DNA of 64,000 bases, taken from Promicromonospora soli (GTDB lineage Bacteria; Actinomycetota; Actinomycetes; Actinomycetales; Cellulomonadaceae). The notes beneath the pieces are model-generated. The model searched no databases and was not told the origin of the DNA. It saw only the letters and a list, made by a program, of their open reading frames with translations. The first letter of the stretch is position 1, and each line of letters starts with the position of its first letter. This document shows positions 37,298 through 45,648 of this stretch, one piece after another. Position numbers and translations under genes: made by a program. The stretch lies in NCBI RefSeq assembly GCF_014653785.1, contig NZ_BNAS01000003.1:262117-326116 (forward strand), given 5' to 3'.

Positions 37298-38776
37298 TCA
37301 GGAATCGAACCCCAGGCCAAGCGCGTCCAGCGACCGGAGCAGCACGTTGCGGCGCCCGCCCTGGTGGTCGGCCTGGTCGAGGGCCCAGCGGGTGGCCTGG
37401 ATCCCGGCAGCCGCTATCGGCTCCGGCGGGAACGGGACCGGGACCTGCCGCACCATCTGGAGCGCTGTGCGTTCGGTGTCGGGGGAGCCGTCGAGAACGT
37501 CGAACCGGTCCAGCATGACCTGCGCCGCGAAGTGCGTAGCGGCGACACCGAGCCCGGTGAATCCCGCCGCGTGCTGCACGCGTCCGCCGCCGGCCTGACC
37601 GAAGAAGGCGCAGAACCGGGTGGACGTGTCGATCGCACCGGACCACCTGTGCGTGAGGCGGATGCCCTCGAGCTGGGGGAACGTCGTCAGGAGGTGCTCG
37701 GTCAGGCGCCGGAACGTCCGGGGCCGGTTCTCGTACGTCCTGCTCACGCGCCCGCCGTAGTGGTAGACCGCGTCGTACCCGCCGAACACGATCCGGTTGT
37801 CGGCCGTCAGCCGGTAGTAGTGGAACTGGTTCGCCAGGTCCGCGAGGCCCTGCCGGCCGCGCCAGCCGATGGCGCCGAGCAGGTCGGCGGGCAGCGGCTC
37901 CGTCGCGACCACGTAGTCGTAGACGGGCACCGTGTGCAGGCGATAGCGCCGCAACAAGGACGGGAACACGTTGGTCCCGAGGATCACGCGGTCCGCGCGC
38001 AGGGTCGCCTCGCCAGCGGGCGACGTCGTCCGCAGGACGGCGTCGCTGCTCGCCCCGCGGCCCGGCGGGACCAGCCGCGTCACCCGTGTCTGCTCGAAGA
38101 TCTCGACGCCGAGCTCGCTCGCGACCCGCGCCAGCTCGGTGGCGAGCCGCGCGGGGTGCACCAGCGCGGCGTCGTCGGGGCGGACCAGGCCCGCCTCGTA
38201 GGTCGGGCTCGCGATCTCGGCACGCATCTTCGCCCGGTCGAGGAACGTGTGCGGCACGCCGGCCCGGGCGGCGTCCTGCGCGGCGTCCTGCAGCCAGTCG
38301 ATCTGGTGGGGCTCCACGGCGAGGTCGATGATGCCGGTGCGCTCCCACTGGCAGTCCAGCCCGAGGTCGCCCATCGCGGACTCCATGGCCGCCAGGTTCT
38401 CGTAGCCGAGGCGGGTCAGGGTGTCGAACTCGTCGGGCCAGCGGCCGCGTCCGTTCTCGTCACCGTGGGTGAGGCTCGCCTCGCAGAACCCGCCGTTCCG
38501 GCCCGACGCCGCCCAGCCGACCGACCTCGCCTCCACCAGCACCACGCGTGCGCCGGGGTAACGCTGCTTGGCGCGCAGCGCCGACCACAGGCCGGTGTAC
38601 CCGCCGCCGACCACCACTACGTCGGCCCGGGTCGCGGCCGACAGGGCAGGGTAGGTCGGGTGCTCGCCCAGGTCGTCCTGCCAGAACACTGCTTGACGCG
38701 ACCCGCCCAAAGCATGGTCTACGACAGACCCAGCCGGGATGTTGCGTTCAAAAACGGTCCTCTGCAGGCGCGCCAT
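37298..38776 (-). CDS. FAD-dependent amine oxidase (DAO fold)
   Basis: 492 residues. VVVVGGGYTGLWSALRAKQR near residue 53 is the FAD motif, followed by GWAASGRNGGFCEASLTHGD, which is typical of gamma-glutamylputrescine oxidase and related secondary-amine oxidases (PuuB-like). A C-terminal GFTGLGVAATH completes the FAD site. The substrate is unproven. TAGATT (38788-38783) lies exactly 6 nt before the ATG at 38776, so the mRNA is leaderless. Confidence 0.83.
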   Translation of the reverse strand: MARLQRTVFERNIPAGSVVDHALGGSRQAVFWQDDLGEHPTYPALSAATRADVVVVGGGYTGLWSALRAKQRYPGARVVLVEARSVGWAASGRNGGFCEASLTHGDENGRGRWPDEFDTLTRLGYENLAAMESAMGDLGLDCQWERTGIIDLAVEPHQIDWLQDAAQDAARAGVPHTFLDRAKMRAEIASPTYEAGLVRPDDAALVHPARLATELARVASELGVEIFEQTRVTRLVPPGRGASSDAVLRTTSPAGEATLRADRVILGTNVFPSLLRRYRLHTVPVYDYVVATEPLPADLLGAIGWRGRQGLADLANQFHYYRLTADNRIVFGGYDAVYHYGGRVSRTYENRPRTFRRLTEHLLTTFPQLEGIRLTHRWSGAIDTSTRFCAFFGQAGGGRVQHAAGFTGLGVAATHFAAQVMLDRFDVLDGSPDTERTALQMVRQVPVPFPPEPIAAAGIQATRWALDQADHQGGRRNVLLRSLDALGLGFDS

Positions 38777-38856
38777 GCCGCAAATCTAGCCAATGTCCGA
38801 TGGTCAGCGGTTTCGTGTGGATAAGCGTCTGGTGACAGTGCCGGTCACGGTCGGCA

Positions 38857-39669
38857 TCAACCGCCCAGGCAGATCGTCTCGTAGCTGCGCGCCGCGTCGA
38901 AGCCGAGCTCGAGCTTGTCCTTGGTCCCGTCCGGGCACTCGCTGGAACCGACGATGAGGCCGGTGACCTTGCGAGCGCCGTTCGACGAGCACGCGACCTC
39001 GGTGCCGTCCTCGTCCACGCAGTCGCCCGTCACGAGCTGCCCGCCGCCGTTCCCGGGGTCTCCGGGATGGTCGTCCGACAGGTTGCGGGCGCAGACCGCC
39101 TGCGTGTTGCCGCCGGCCTGGCCGTCCTTCTGGAAGACGATGTCGGCGCCGGCCGGGCAGTGCACCTGCTCCACCCGCACGGCGTCCTGGATGTCCAGGA
39201 TCGTGACTGTGGCGTCCGGGTCGTCGCAGGGCAGGGGGCGGTAGGCCTCGGTCTCGTTCGTGGCGTCCCCGCCCGTGGGCTCGGGGCCTGCGCAGGCGTT
39301 GACCGCCCACGTCGCACCGGCGTCCTCAGCTCCGTCAGGGCCGAAGAAGTGCAGAGCTACCGCGGTGATCACTCCGGCGGCGACGAGGAACGCGACGACG
39401 GACCAGATCCAGTCCCTCTTCGTGGTGCGCCCGCCGTCGCGGCCCCGACCTCTGCCGTCGTCGCGGGCGGGCTCTCGTGGCGGGACGGGCGGCAACGGGT
39501 TGGCGCCGGACCGGGTGGGCAGCTGGCCGGACCGGGGCCGGCTCGCCTGGAACTGGCCTGACTGGAACTGGCCCGACTGGAACTGGCCGGACTGCGGTCG
39601 GTGGCTCTGGCGGTGCGGGTCTGGCTGGTGTTCCGGAACACCTGCGTCCGGCGACACGGGGGAGGGCAT
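38857..39669 (-). CDS. Membrane-anchored extracellular protein, unknown function
   Basis: A 270-residue protein. A Gln/Arg/Pro-rich cytoplasmic N-terminus (about 1-85) contains QSGQFQSGQFQSGQF, from three 15-bp tandem repeats (39547-39591). One membrane segment (about 88-108, WSVVAFLVAAGVITAVALHFF) precedes an extracellular domain with eight cysteines, probably disulfide-bonded. I do not recognise the domain. It shares a plan (anchor plus Cys-paired exterior) with the septum-formation protein but not its sequence. The chosen start is ATG at 39669; TAATGT lies 7 nt upstream, suggesting a leaderless mRNA. Confidence 0.68.
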   Translation of the reverse strand: MPSPVSPDAGVPEHQPDPHRQSHRPQSGQFQSGQFQSGQFQASRPRSGQLPTRSGANPLPPVPPREPARDDGRGRGRDGGRTTKRDWIWSVVAFLVAAGVITAVALHFFGPDGAEDAGATWAVNACAGPEPTGGDATNETEAYRPLPCDDPDATVTILDIQDAVRVEQVHCPAGADIVFQKDGQAGGNTQAVCARNLSDDHPGDPGNGGGQLVTGDCVDEDGTEVACSSNGARKVTGLIVGSSECPDGTKDKLELGFDAARSYETICLGG

Positions 39670-39800
39670 GAGCGGCACATTAGCGATGTACGGCTGAATA
39701 GCCAAAGGGTCTCAGGTACTTTCGTTGCAATCGCGGGCCTCAGCGGCTAGAGCAGGCGGGCAGCTGGGGGCCCCGGGCACGAGCCCCGACCCGCCGCTGC

Positions 39801-39806
39801 TACGAT
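39801..39806 (+). promoter_or_regulatory. -10 box of glyA
   Basis: TACGAT places transcription start near 39813, at the riboswitch 5' end. No convincing -35 is visible. Confidence 0.4.
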
Positions 39807-39809
39807 CTT

Positions 39810-39887
39810 GGAGTCGCGACTGGCGTCAGGTGGATCACCACCGGGGAGCGACGAGTCATGCCGACGACGGGTCGTTCGCCTGGGCCC
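39810..39887 (+). promoter_or_regulatory. ZTP (pfl) riboswitch upstream of glyA
   Basis: Conserved pieces in order: GTCGCGACTGGCG (39813-39825), ACCACCGGGGAGCGA (39837-39851) and CGCCTGGGC (39877-39885). They match the copy before purH almost base for base in the core. Senses ZTP/ZMP and should raise glyA-folD expression under folate shortage. Confidence 0.88.
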
Positions 39888-39988
39888 TGGGTCACCTCGT
39901 GGAGGGTGTGCGCCCGGGCAATGTGTCACGGTGCGTGGGCTCTTCCACCGCCGTCCGACTATCCCCGTCCCGCATGAATCGAGGAGCT

Positions 39989-41269
39989 ATGAGCGCATCG
40001 ACTCCCGACCCGCTCTCCACCCCGCTCGCCGAGCTCGACCCCGAGATCGCCGCCGTCCTGGACGGAGAGCTGGCCCGCCAGCGCGACACTCTCGAGATGA
40101 TCGCGTCCGAGAACTTCGTTCCGCGCGCAGTCCTGGAGGCCCAGGGCTCGGTCCTGACGAACAAGTACGCCGAGGGTTACCCGGGCCGCCGCTACTACGG
40201 CGGCTGCGAGCAGGTCGACATCGCGGAGAACCTCGCGATCGCCCGCGCCAAGGACCTGTTCGGCGCCGAGCACGCCAACGTCCAGCCGCACTCCGGTGCG
40301 CAGGCCAACGCGGCAGTGCTGCACGCCCTGATCAACGCGGGCGACAAGATCCTCGGCCTCGAGCTGGCCCACGGCGGCCACCTCACGCACGGCATGAAGA
40401 TCAACTTCAGCGGCAAGCTGTACGACGTCGGCTCCTACGGCGTGGACCCGCAGTCCTACCGCATCGAGATGGACGAGGTCCGCAAGAAGGCGCTCGAGCA
40501 CCGGCCCGACGTCATCATCGCCGGCTGGTCCGCCTACCCGCGCCAGCTCGACTTCGCCGCGTTCCGTGAGGTCGCGGACGAGGTCGGCGCCAAGCTCTGG
40601 GTCGACATGGCGCACTTCGCCGGGCTCGTCGCGGCGGGTCTGCACCCGTCGCCCGTGCCGCACGCCGACGTCGTCTCCTCGACCGTGCACAAGACGATCG
40701 GCGGGCCGCGCTCCGGCTTCATCCTCTCCAAGGGTGAGTACGCCAAGAAGATCGACTCCGCGGTCTTCCCGGGCCAGCAGGGCGGCCCGCTCATGCACGT
40801 GATCGCTGCCAAGGCGGTCTCGTTCAAGGTCGCGGCGACCGAGTCGTTCAAGGCCCGCCAGGAGCGCACGCTCCGCGGCGCGTCGATCATCGCCGAGCGT
40901 CTTTCGCAGCCCGACGTCGCCGCGGCCGGGGTGTCCGTCCTGACCGGCGGCACCGACGTGCACCTGGTCCTCGTTGACCTGCGCAACTCGGACCTCGACG
41001 GCCAGCAGGCCGAGGACCTCCTGCACGACGCCGGGATCACCGTGAACCGCAACGCCGTCCCGTTCGACCCGCGCCCGCCGCGCGTCACCTCGGGCCTGCG
41101 CATCGGCACGCCGGCACTCGCCACGCGCGGGTTCGACGACGCCGAGTTCACCGAGGTCGCCGACATCATCGCGACCGCCCTGAAGAACGGCGCCGCGACG
41201 GACGTGGACGCCCTCTCGGCCCGGGTCGCGAAGCTGACGGCTGCCTTCCCCCTCTACCCGGGTCTCTGA
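39989..41269 (+). CDS. glyA: Serine hydroxymethyltransferase
   Basis: PLP enzyme converting serine and tetrahydrofolate to glycine and 5,10-methylene-THF. 426 residues. [19 protein letters not shown] near the start, [15 protein letters not shown], and the PLP-lysine Lys235 in [11 protein letters not shown]. The start is ATG at 39989; ATG at 39974 is a possible alternative. Controlled by the ZTP riboswitch; folD begins 2 bp after the stop, so the two are coupled. Confidence 0.96.
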   Translation: MSASTPDPLSTPLAELDPEIAAVLDGELARQRDTLEMIASENFVPRAVLEAQGSVLTNKYAEGYPGRRYYGGCEQVDIAENLAIARAKDLFGAEHANVQPHSGAQANAAVLHALINAGDKILGLELAHGGHLTHGMKINFSGKLYDVGSYGVDPQSYRIEMDEVRKKALEHRPDVIIAGWSAYPRQLDFAAFREVADEVGAKLWVDMAHFAGLVAAGLHPSPVPHADVVSSTVHKTIGGPRSGFILSKGEYAKKIDSAVFPGQQGGPLMHVIAAKAVSFKVAATESFKARQERTLRGASIIAERLSQPDVAAAGVSVLTGGTDVHLVLVDLRNSDLDGQQAEDLLHDAGITVNRNAVPFDPRPPRVTSGLRIGTPALATRGFDDAEFTEVADIIATALKNGAATDVDALSARVAKLTAAFPLYPGL

Positions 41270-41271
41270 CC

Positions 41272-42153
41272 ATGGCCGCACAGATCCTGGACGGGAAGGC
41301 AGCTGCCGCCTCGATCAAGGCGGAGCTGAAGGAGCGGGTTACCGCGCTGCGTGAGCGCGGCGTCGTACCGGGACTCGGCACGCTCCTGGTGGGCGACGAC
41401 CCCGGGTCGCAGTGGTACGTGGCGGGCAAGCACCGCGACTGCGCCGAGGTCGGCATCGCGTCGATCCGGGAGGACCTCCCGGCCGACGCCTCGCAGGAGG
41501 ACATCGAGGCGGCGGTACGGCGGCTGAACGAGGACCCGGCGTGCACCGGGTACATCGTCCAGCTGCCGCTGCCGAAGGGAATCGACACCAACCGCGTGCT
41601 CGAGCTCGTCGACCCCGACAAGGACGCCGACGGCCTGCACCCCACGAACCTGGGGCGCCTGGTCCTGCGGGTCAACGAGGAGATCACGTCCTCGCTGCCC
41701 TGCACACCGCGCGGCATCATCGAGCTCGTGGAGCGGCACGGGATCAAGCTCGCGGGCAAGGAGATAGTGGTCCTGGGCCGCGGCGTCACCGTGGGCCGCC
41801 CGATCGGCCTGCTGCTCACGCGGCGCGCCGTGAACGCGACGGTCACCCTGACGCACACCGGCACCACGGACCTCGCCGGGCTCGTCAAGCGGGCCGACGT
41901 CGTCGTGGCCGCCGCCGGCGTCAAGGGCATCGTGTCCGGCGAGATGGTGAAGCCGGGCGCCGTGCTGATCGACGTCGGCGTCTCCCGCGAGACCGACCCC
42001 GAGACAGGCAAGTCGCGCGTGGTGGGCGACATCTCGCCCGAGGCGGCGGCGATCGCGGGCTGGGTGTCGCCCAACCCGGGCGGCGTCGGCCCGATGACGC
42101 GGGCGATGCTCCTCGCGAACGTCGTGGAGTCGGCGGAGCGGTCGCTGGTCTGA
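41272..42153 (+). CDS. folD: Methylene-THF dehydrogenase / methenyl-THF cyclohydrolase
   Basis: Bifunctional enzyme converting 5,10-methylene-THF to 10-formyl-THF, the donor for PurN and PurH. 293 residues. [20 protein letters not shown] carries the catalytic Tyr and Lys; [10 protein letters not shown] and [15 protein letters not shown] form the cofactor site; [18 protein letters not shown] closes it. Start ATG at 41272. Translationally coupled to glyA (2-bp gap). Ends in a 16-bp hairpin. Confidence 0.95.
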   Translation: MAAQILDGKAAAASIKAELKERVTALRERGVVPGLGTLLVGDDPGSQWYVAGKHRDCAEVGIASIREDLPADASQEDIEAAVRRLNEDPACTGYIVQLPLPKGIDTNRVLELVDPDKDADGLHPTNLGRLVLRVNEEITSSLPCTPRGIIELVERHGIKLAGKEIVVLGRGVTVGRPIGLLLTRRAVNATVTLTHTGTTDLAGLVKRADVVVAAAGVKGIVSGEMVKPGAVLIDVGVSRETDPETGKSRVVGDISPEAAAIAGWVSPNPGGVGPMTRAMLLANVVESAERSLV

Positions 42154-42159
42154 CTCGGC

Positions 42160-42195
42160 CCGAGCCTCCCGGTCTGGCGAGACCGGGAGGCTCGG
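42160..42195 (+). terminator. 16-bp perfect hairpin after folD
   Basis: CCGAGCCTCCCGGTCT pairs exactly with AGACCGGGAGGCTCGG, 4-nt loop, 7 bp past the folD stop. No T tract, as is usual in this GC-rich genome. Confidence 0.85.
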
Positions 42196-42285
42196 TTCAC
42201 AGATGGCCGATGAGTTGCGGGATCGGGTGGCGTCGGACCTACTGAGACGGGGCCGAAGACGCCCCCACCAACTCAGGAGGACACG

Positions 42286-42771
42286 ATGGTTACCGTTCGA
42301 CCGCATCTCTGGTTCGGGAACAACAAGGCCGGCGAGGCCGCCGCGTTCTACGCGGAGCACATCCCGGGATCGTCCGTCGACAGCGTGGTGAAGACGCCCG
42401 AGGGCCTTCCGGACGGCACTGAGCCGGGTGGAGACTTCATCGTGGAGTTCACCGTGGCCGGCCTGCCCGTCATCGGGCTGAACGCCGGACCCGACCTCAC
42501 CCTCGACGAGGCGTTCTCGTTCTACCTGTCCGTCGAGGGCCAGGAGGAGGTCGACCACTACTGGGACATCCTCATTGCCGACGGCGGCGCCCCCGGTCCC
42601 TGCGGCTGGTGCAAGGACAAGTACGGGGTGTCGTGGCAGGTCATCCCGAAGGAGCTCGAGGAGCTCTGCGGCACGTACTCGACGCCCCCCGAGATCGCCG
42701 CGATGAACGCGATGCTGAAGATGGGCAAGATCGACGTCGCGGCGCTGCAGGCGGCCCACGACGGGGCCTGA
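42286..42771 (+). CDS. VOC-superfamily protein (PhnB/glyoxalase-like)
   Basis: A 161-residue metal-binding or metal-free VOC-fold protein: HLWFGNNKAGEAAAFYAEHI, FVEFTVAG-like strands and GPCGWCKDKYGVSWQVIPKE. That matches the PhnB-like group annotated as 3-demethylubiquinone methyltransferase-like, whose function is unknown. AGGAGG is spaced well before the ATG. Monocistronic between the folD hairpin and xth. Confidence 0.85.
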   Translation: MVTVRPHLWFGNNKAGEAAAFYAEHIPGSSVDSVVKTPEGLPDGTEPGGDFIVEFTVAGLPVIGLNAGPDLTLDEAFSFYLSVEGQEEVDHYWDILIADGGAPGPCGWCKDKYGVSWQVIPKELEELCGTYSTPPEIAAMNAMLKMGKIDVAALQAAHDGA

Positions 42772-42810
42772 CGGGGGCGGACTGTCGGGGGTGGCAAGTA
42801 CGCTTCCCCG

Positions 42811-43635
42811 GTGCCTCTGATCGTCGCTACCGCCAATGTCAACGGGATCCGTGCCGCCGTCCGCCGCGGGATGGACTCCTGGATCGCCACCCGCACGCCC
42901 GACGTCCTCATGTTGCAGGAGGTGCGCGCCCCCGACAAGGTCGCCCGTGAGCTGCTCGACGGCTGGCACGTGGCCCACTCGGAGAGCGAGGTCAAGGGGC
43001 GCGCCGGCGTGCTCGTCGCGTCCCGCATGCCGATCGGCGACATCCGCACGGGCCTCGCGGCCCACGGGCCGGACGGCGCCGAGGAGGCAGGCCCGGACAC
43101 GGGCCGCTGGATCGAGGCCGACGTCCAGCTGCCCGACGGCGGCACGTTGACCGCCGTCTCCACCTACCTGCACTCCGGGTCCACCAGGCCGGGCGAGGAG
43201 CACACGATGGTGGCCAAGTACGCCTACCTGGAGAAGGTGACGGCGCGCCTGGCCGAGCTCTCGGTGGCGCACGGTCCGGTGGTCGTGGCCGGCGACCTGA
43301 ACATCGCGCACCACAACGTGGACCTGAAGAACTGGAAGAGCAACCTGAAGAGCGCCGGCTTCCTCCCCGAGGAGCGCGCCTACATGACGCGCTGGCTCGA
43401 CGAGCACGGGTGGACCGACCTCGGGCGGGTGCACGCCGGCGACGGGCCCGGCCCGTACACGTGGTGGACGTGGCGCGGCCAGGCGTTCGACAACGACTCG
43501 GGCTGGCGCATCGACTACCAGCTCGCGAACCAGGTCCTCGCGGGTGCGTGCCGCAAGGTCGAGGTCGACCGCGCGCCCACCTACGCCGAGCGCTGGAGCG
43601 ACCACGCCCCGGTCGTGGCCACCTACGAGCTGTAG
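42811..43635 (+). CDS. xth: Exodeoxyribonuclease III
   Basis: Mg-dependent AP endonuclease and 3' exonuclease of base-excision repair. 274 residues. VATANVNGIRAAVRRG, LQEVRAPD (metal-binding Glu), VAGDLNIAHHNVDLKNWKSN (catalytic Asp and Asn) and a final DHAPVVATYEL with the catalytic His. The start is GTG at 42811; TACGCT (42799-42804) ends 6 nt earlier, so the mRNA is leaderless. Confidence 0.93.
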   Translation: MPLIVATANVNGIRAAVRRGMDSWIATRTPDVLMLQEVRAPDKVARELLDGWHVAHSESEVKGRAGVLVASRMPIGDIRTGLAAHGPDGAEEAGPDTGRWIEADVQLPDGGTLTAVSTYLHSGSTRPGEEHTMVAKYAYLEKVTARLAELSVAHGPVVVAGDLNIAHHNVDLKNWKSNLKSAGFLPEERAYMTRWLDEHGWTDLGRVHAGDGPGPYTWWTWRGQAFDNDSGWRIDYQLANQVLAGACRKVEVDRAPTYAERWSDHAPVVATYEL

Positions 43636-43637
43636 CC

Positions 43638-43663
43638 GCCCGGGATGCCGCGGCATCCCGGGC
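43638..43663 (+). terminator. 26-bp palindromic hairpin after xth
   Basis: GCCCGGGATGCCG followed by its exact reverse complement, immediately after the xth stop. Confidence 0.75.
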
Positions 43664-43665
43664 CG

Positions 43666-43800
43666 TCAGTGGCGGATCGCGTCGATCACTTTGACGCGCA
43701 CCGCGTAGATCGCCGGGATCAGGCCCGCAAGGGCACCGATGCCGACGGCGCACGCCATTCCCACCAGGGCGGACCAGGCCGACCGTGCTGAACGACGCGC
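43666..43800 (-). pseudogene. 3' remnant of an FtsX/MacB-type ABC permease
   Basis: Minus-strand translation reads AWSALVGMACAVGIGALAGL, then IPAIYAVRVKVIDAIRH and stop. This is the last membrane helix and conserved cytoplasmic end of MacB-type permeases (…IPAxxAxxxxPIDALR-like). No upstream coding remains: the frame breaks at the 3' end of the gene at 43824. A deletion or insertion seems to have removed the rest. Confidence 0.55.
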
Positions 43801-43823
43801 CGACCGCGAAGGCAGCAGCCTTG

Positions 43824-45188
43824 TCACGGTAAGTTCAGCGGCGTGCCACCCGAGTTTCGGTAGGCGATCGTCTTCGCGAACAGGTTGCCGCCGTCGGTTT
43901 CAATCGTGGTCGACTTGTCCGATCCTTGGCCGAACAGCAGACCCGCGACATGGGCGCTCGCGACCCGGTCCATGTTCGAGAACAGCCAGTCCACCTTGTC
44001 GTCCTGATAGTGGTACGGGGTGTTGTTCTGTCGCATGTTGCCGACCGGGATCTGCCAGACCACGATCGGTTTGCCGGCCGCCTCTGCCATAATCTTCCAA
44101 TACGCGAGCTGCGCGGACCACTTCTCTTCGCTCCAGAATGAGTTGTGTCCGCCATTCTCCGGCAAGGCCTTGAGGCCGGCGTCCATATCTTCAACCTCCC
44201 CGACCAGGAAGTCCGCGTTTTTTGCCCCGAGGGCCCCGTAATCCCTGGCGCATTTCTGCTCGTTGCCCGGCCAGTCCCAGCAGGTGAGGTGCAGACCGAC
44301 GGTCGCGTTAGGAGCGTACTTGCGGGTCATTTCGATCAGGCAGCGGGACAGGCCCGCAATAGTGTTCGCCTGGTTTCCGCAGTCGTTCGGCGCCGCAGCA
44401 GTCACCTGCGCCGGGACCGTGTTCACATCGCCCGTCCCGCGTGCGAATCCCCAAAAATCAGCTTCGAGATCGATCATGTCGGGCGAGGTGCCGATCTTCT
44501 GGAGGAAGAAACGGTAGTCGTTCAGGTACCTGGTGAGGAGGTCGACCTGGTTGACCGCCTTCACCTCGTCCTGCCACGTCGCATTGGGGGTGAGGTGAGG
44601 GAGTACAAACCACGACCACACCATCGTCTGCGGATAAGGTTGACCCTTATAGGTGGCCTGTGCAGCGCGGTCTTGCATATGGGGGACGAGCCCCCCGCGC
44701 CCACCCCACACGCATCCCCACCAGTTCGTCCCATCCGGGCAGGTCTTCGCCGTGTACACGTCGCTCGACGGTGCAGGCGGACTGACGACGTATTGGTACT
44801 GAGCGTCGAATGGTGCGGCAACCGAAGGTTCATCATTCGATATTCTTCCGATCAACACCGTGCTCTTGCCCATGAAAGTTTTACCCGAGGTCAGCTTGGC
44901 GCTCGCGCTAGCCGACGGGGTGGGTGAAGCCGACGGTGTGGGTGAAGCCGACCCGGTCGGGGACTCAACCCCGGTTGGGTCAATCGCCTCCGTGCCGGCG
45001 GCGCCAGGGTCGGCATCGGCCACGTGGTCGGGTAGCAAAACCACGACCAGGGTGGCGATGAGCGCGGTGGCGACGAGGGCCGCCCCAGTTGCCGACACGA
45101 CGAGCCAACGCCTGGGCAGCACGCCTTTGTGGCGGCCGTGCGTTGCTTTCACTGGCATGCCGGAGCGTCGAATGATCACGACGCACAT
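43824..45188 (-). CDS. Surface-anchored TIM-barrel-like enzyme, unknown activity
   Basis: A 454-residue protein. One N-terminal membrane anchor (about 28-50, VSATGAALVATALIATLVVVLL), a Pro/Ser/Thr linker (60-100) with PTPSASPTPSASASA, then a 350-residue exterior domain with six or more cysteines (for example GTNWWGCVWGGRG). Glycoside-hydrolase-like strands are visible: DMIDLEADFWGF, ATVGLHLTCWDWPGN, ADFLVGEVEDMDAG and KPIVVWQIPVGN. The acidic residues at the strand ends (Glu and Asp in DLEADF and GEVEDMD) are candidate catalytic groups. I cannot assign a family. GC is lower than in neighbours, and flanking remnants mark an island. The start is ATG at 45188; ATG at 45158 is an alternative. Confidence 0.7.
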   Translation of the reverse strand: MCVVIIRRSGMPVKATHGRHKGVLPRRWLVVSATGAALVATALIATLVVVLLPDHVADADPGAAGTEAIDPTGVESPTGSASPTPSASPTPSASASAKLTSGKTFMGKSTVLIGRISNDEPSVAAPFDAQYQYVVSPPAPSSDVYTAKTCPDGTNWWGCVWGGRGGLVPHMQDRAAQATYKGQPYPQTMVWSWFVLPHLTPNATWQDEVKAVNQVDLLTRYLNDYRFFLQKIGTSPDMIDLEADFWGFARGTGDVNTVPAQVTAAAPNDCGNQANTIAGLSRCLIEMTRKYAPNATVGLHLTCWDWPGNEQKCARDYGALGAKNADFLVGEVEDMDAGLKALPENGGHNSFWSEEKWSAQLAYWKIMAEAAGKPIVVWQIPVGNMRQNNTPYHYQDDKVDWLFSNMDRVASAHVAGLLFGQGSDKSTTIETDGGNLFAKTIAYRNSGGTPLNLP

Positions 45189-45202
45189 CCTGACCGATGG
45201 CT

Positions 45203-45218
45203 GATGACAAATGTCATC
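45203..45218. promoter_or_regulatory. Palindrome upstream of the TIM-barrel gene
   Basis: GATGACA-AA-TGTCATC, 15 bp before the start at 45188. A second inverted pair, GTAAC (45223-45227) and GTTAC (45236-45240), lies beside it. Possible operator of the island gene. Confidence 0.4.
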
Positions 45219-45459
45219 TCTCGTAACACCATTCCGTTACGTCTTTGTAAACCATGTCGCGAGAAGAGGCCGCTCCATGAGCGTCGGCCAGATCCGCTGG
45301 GCCGGGTAGTCCTGTGCCCGGACGGTGCGGTCTCCTCGGCGGCGGCGTCGTGGATGCAACCGCCGCGACGGTATCCGCGCCGAGGTACCTACCGTCCTAT
45401 GTGGACCGATGGCGCGACGGCGGGGACGTTGTCAGCGCCGAGAAGTCCGTCGGCGCAGG
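45219..45459. other. Non-coding stretch in the island
   Basis: No supported gene, RNA or further repeat seen. The short open frames here lack family similarity and ribosome sites. Confidence 0.5.
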
Positions 45460-45570
45460 TCAAGCCGCGTGTTGGTATTCGTGGAGGATGCCGCCGAGGC
45501 GGTCGCGGCGGCGGATCCGGCGTGGGACGGGATGGAAGCACCGGGTGAAGCCAAGGCTTTGCGGCCAGCG
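45460..45570 (-). pseudogene. Transposase/integrase 3' remnant
   Basis: Minus-strand reading frame ends with RIRRRDRLGGILHEYQHAA and stop. The RRDRLGGxIHEYxxAA ending is typical of actinobacterial integrase-core transposases. Nothing upstream preserves the DDE catalytic domain. Supports a past insertion at this edge of the island. Confidence 0.5.
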
Positions 45571-45582
45571 GGCGGTCTTGTC

Positions 45583-45635
45583 GTGGGCGTGATCGTTGCG
45601 ACTATGCGTCCGTTCTAGCCGCAACGATCACGCCC
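45583..45635. repeat. 55-bp palindromic repeat, copy 2
   Basis: GTGGGCGTGATCGTTGCG (45583-45600) pairs perfectly over 16 bp with CGCAACGATCACGCCC (45620-45635) around a 19-nt loop beginning ACTA. Same size and layout as 25300-25354. Located 13 bp past the galK stop, so it can end galK transcription. Confidence 0.8.
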
Positions 45636-45648
45636 TCAGCAGAGCCGG

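Larger units (their letters stand above)
39670..39988 (+). promoter_or_regulatory. glyA leader region
   Basis: About 320 bases without a gene. It holds the divergent promoter of the 270-aa gene, the TACGAT -10 (39801-39806), the ZTP riboswitch (39810-39887) and about 100 nt of leader. No clear terminator hairpin is seen before the GAGGAG ribosome site (39981-39986), which is only 2 nt from the ATG. Confidence 0.7.

Noticed and set aside
39547-39591. CRISPR-like short repeats
   Set aside because: Three 15-bp tandem copies in frame in a coding gene, without spacers.
42203-42391. Small open frame MADELRDRV before the VOC gene
   Set aside because: Runs into the VOC gene out of frame, has no ribosome site and no similarity I can see.
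43739-44092. Plus-strand open frames in the island
   Set aside because: Shadow frames of the minus-strand permease remnant and TIM-barrel gene.
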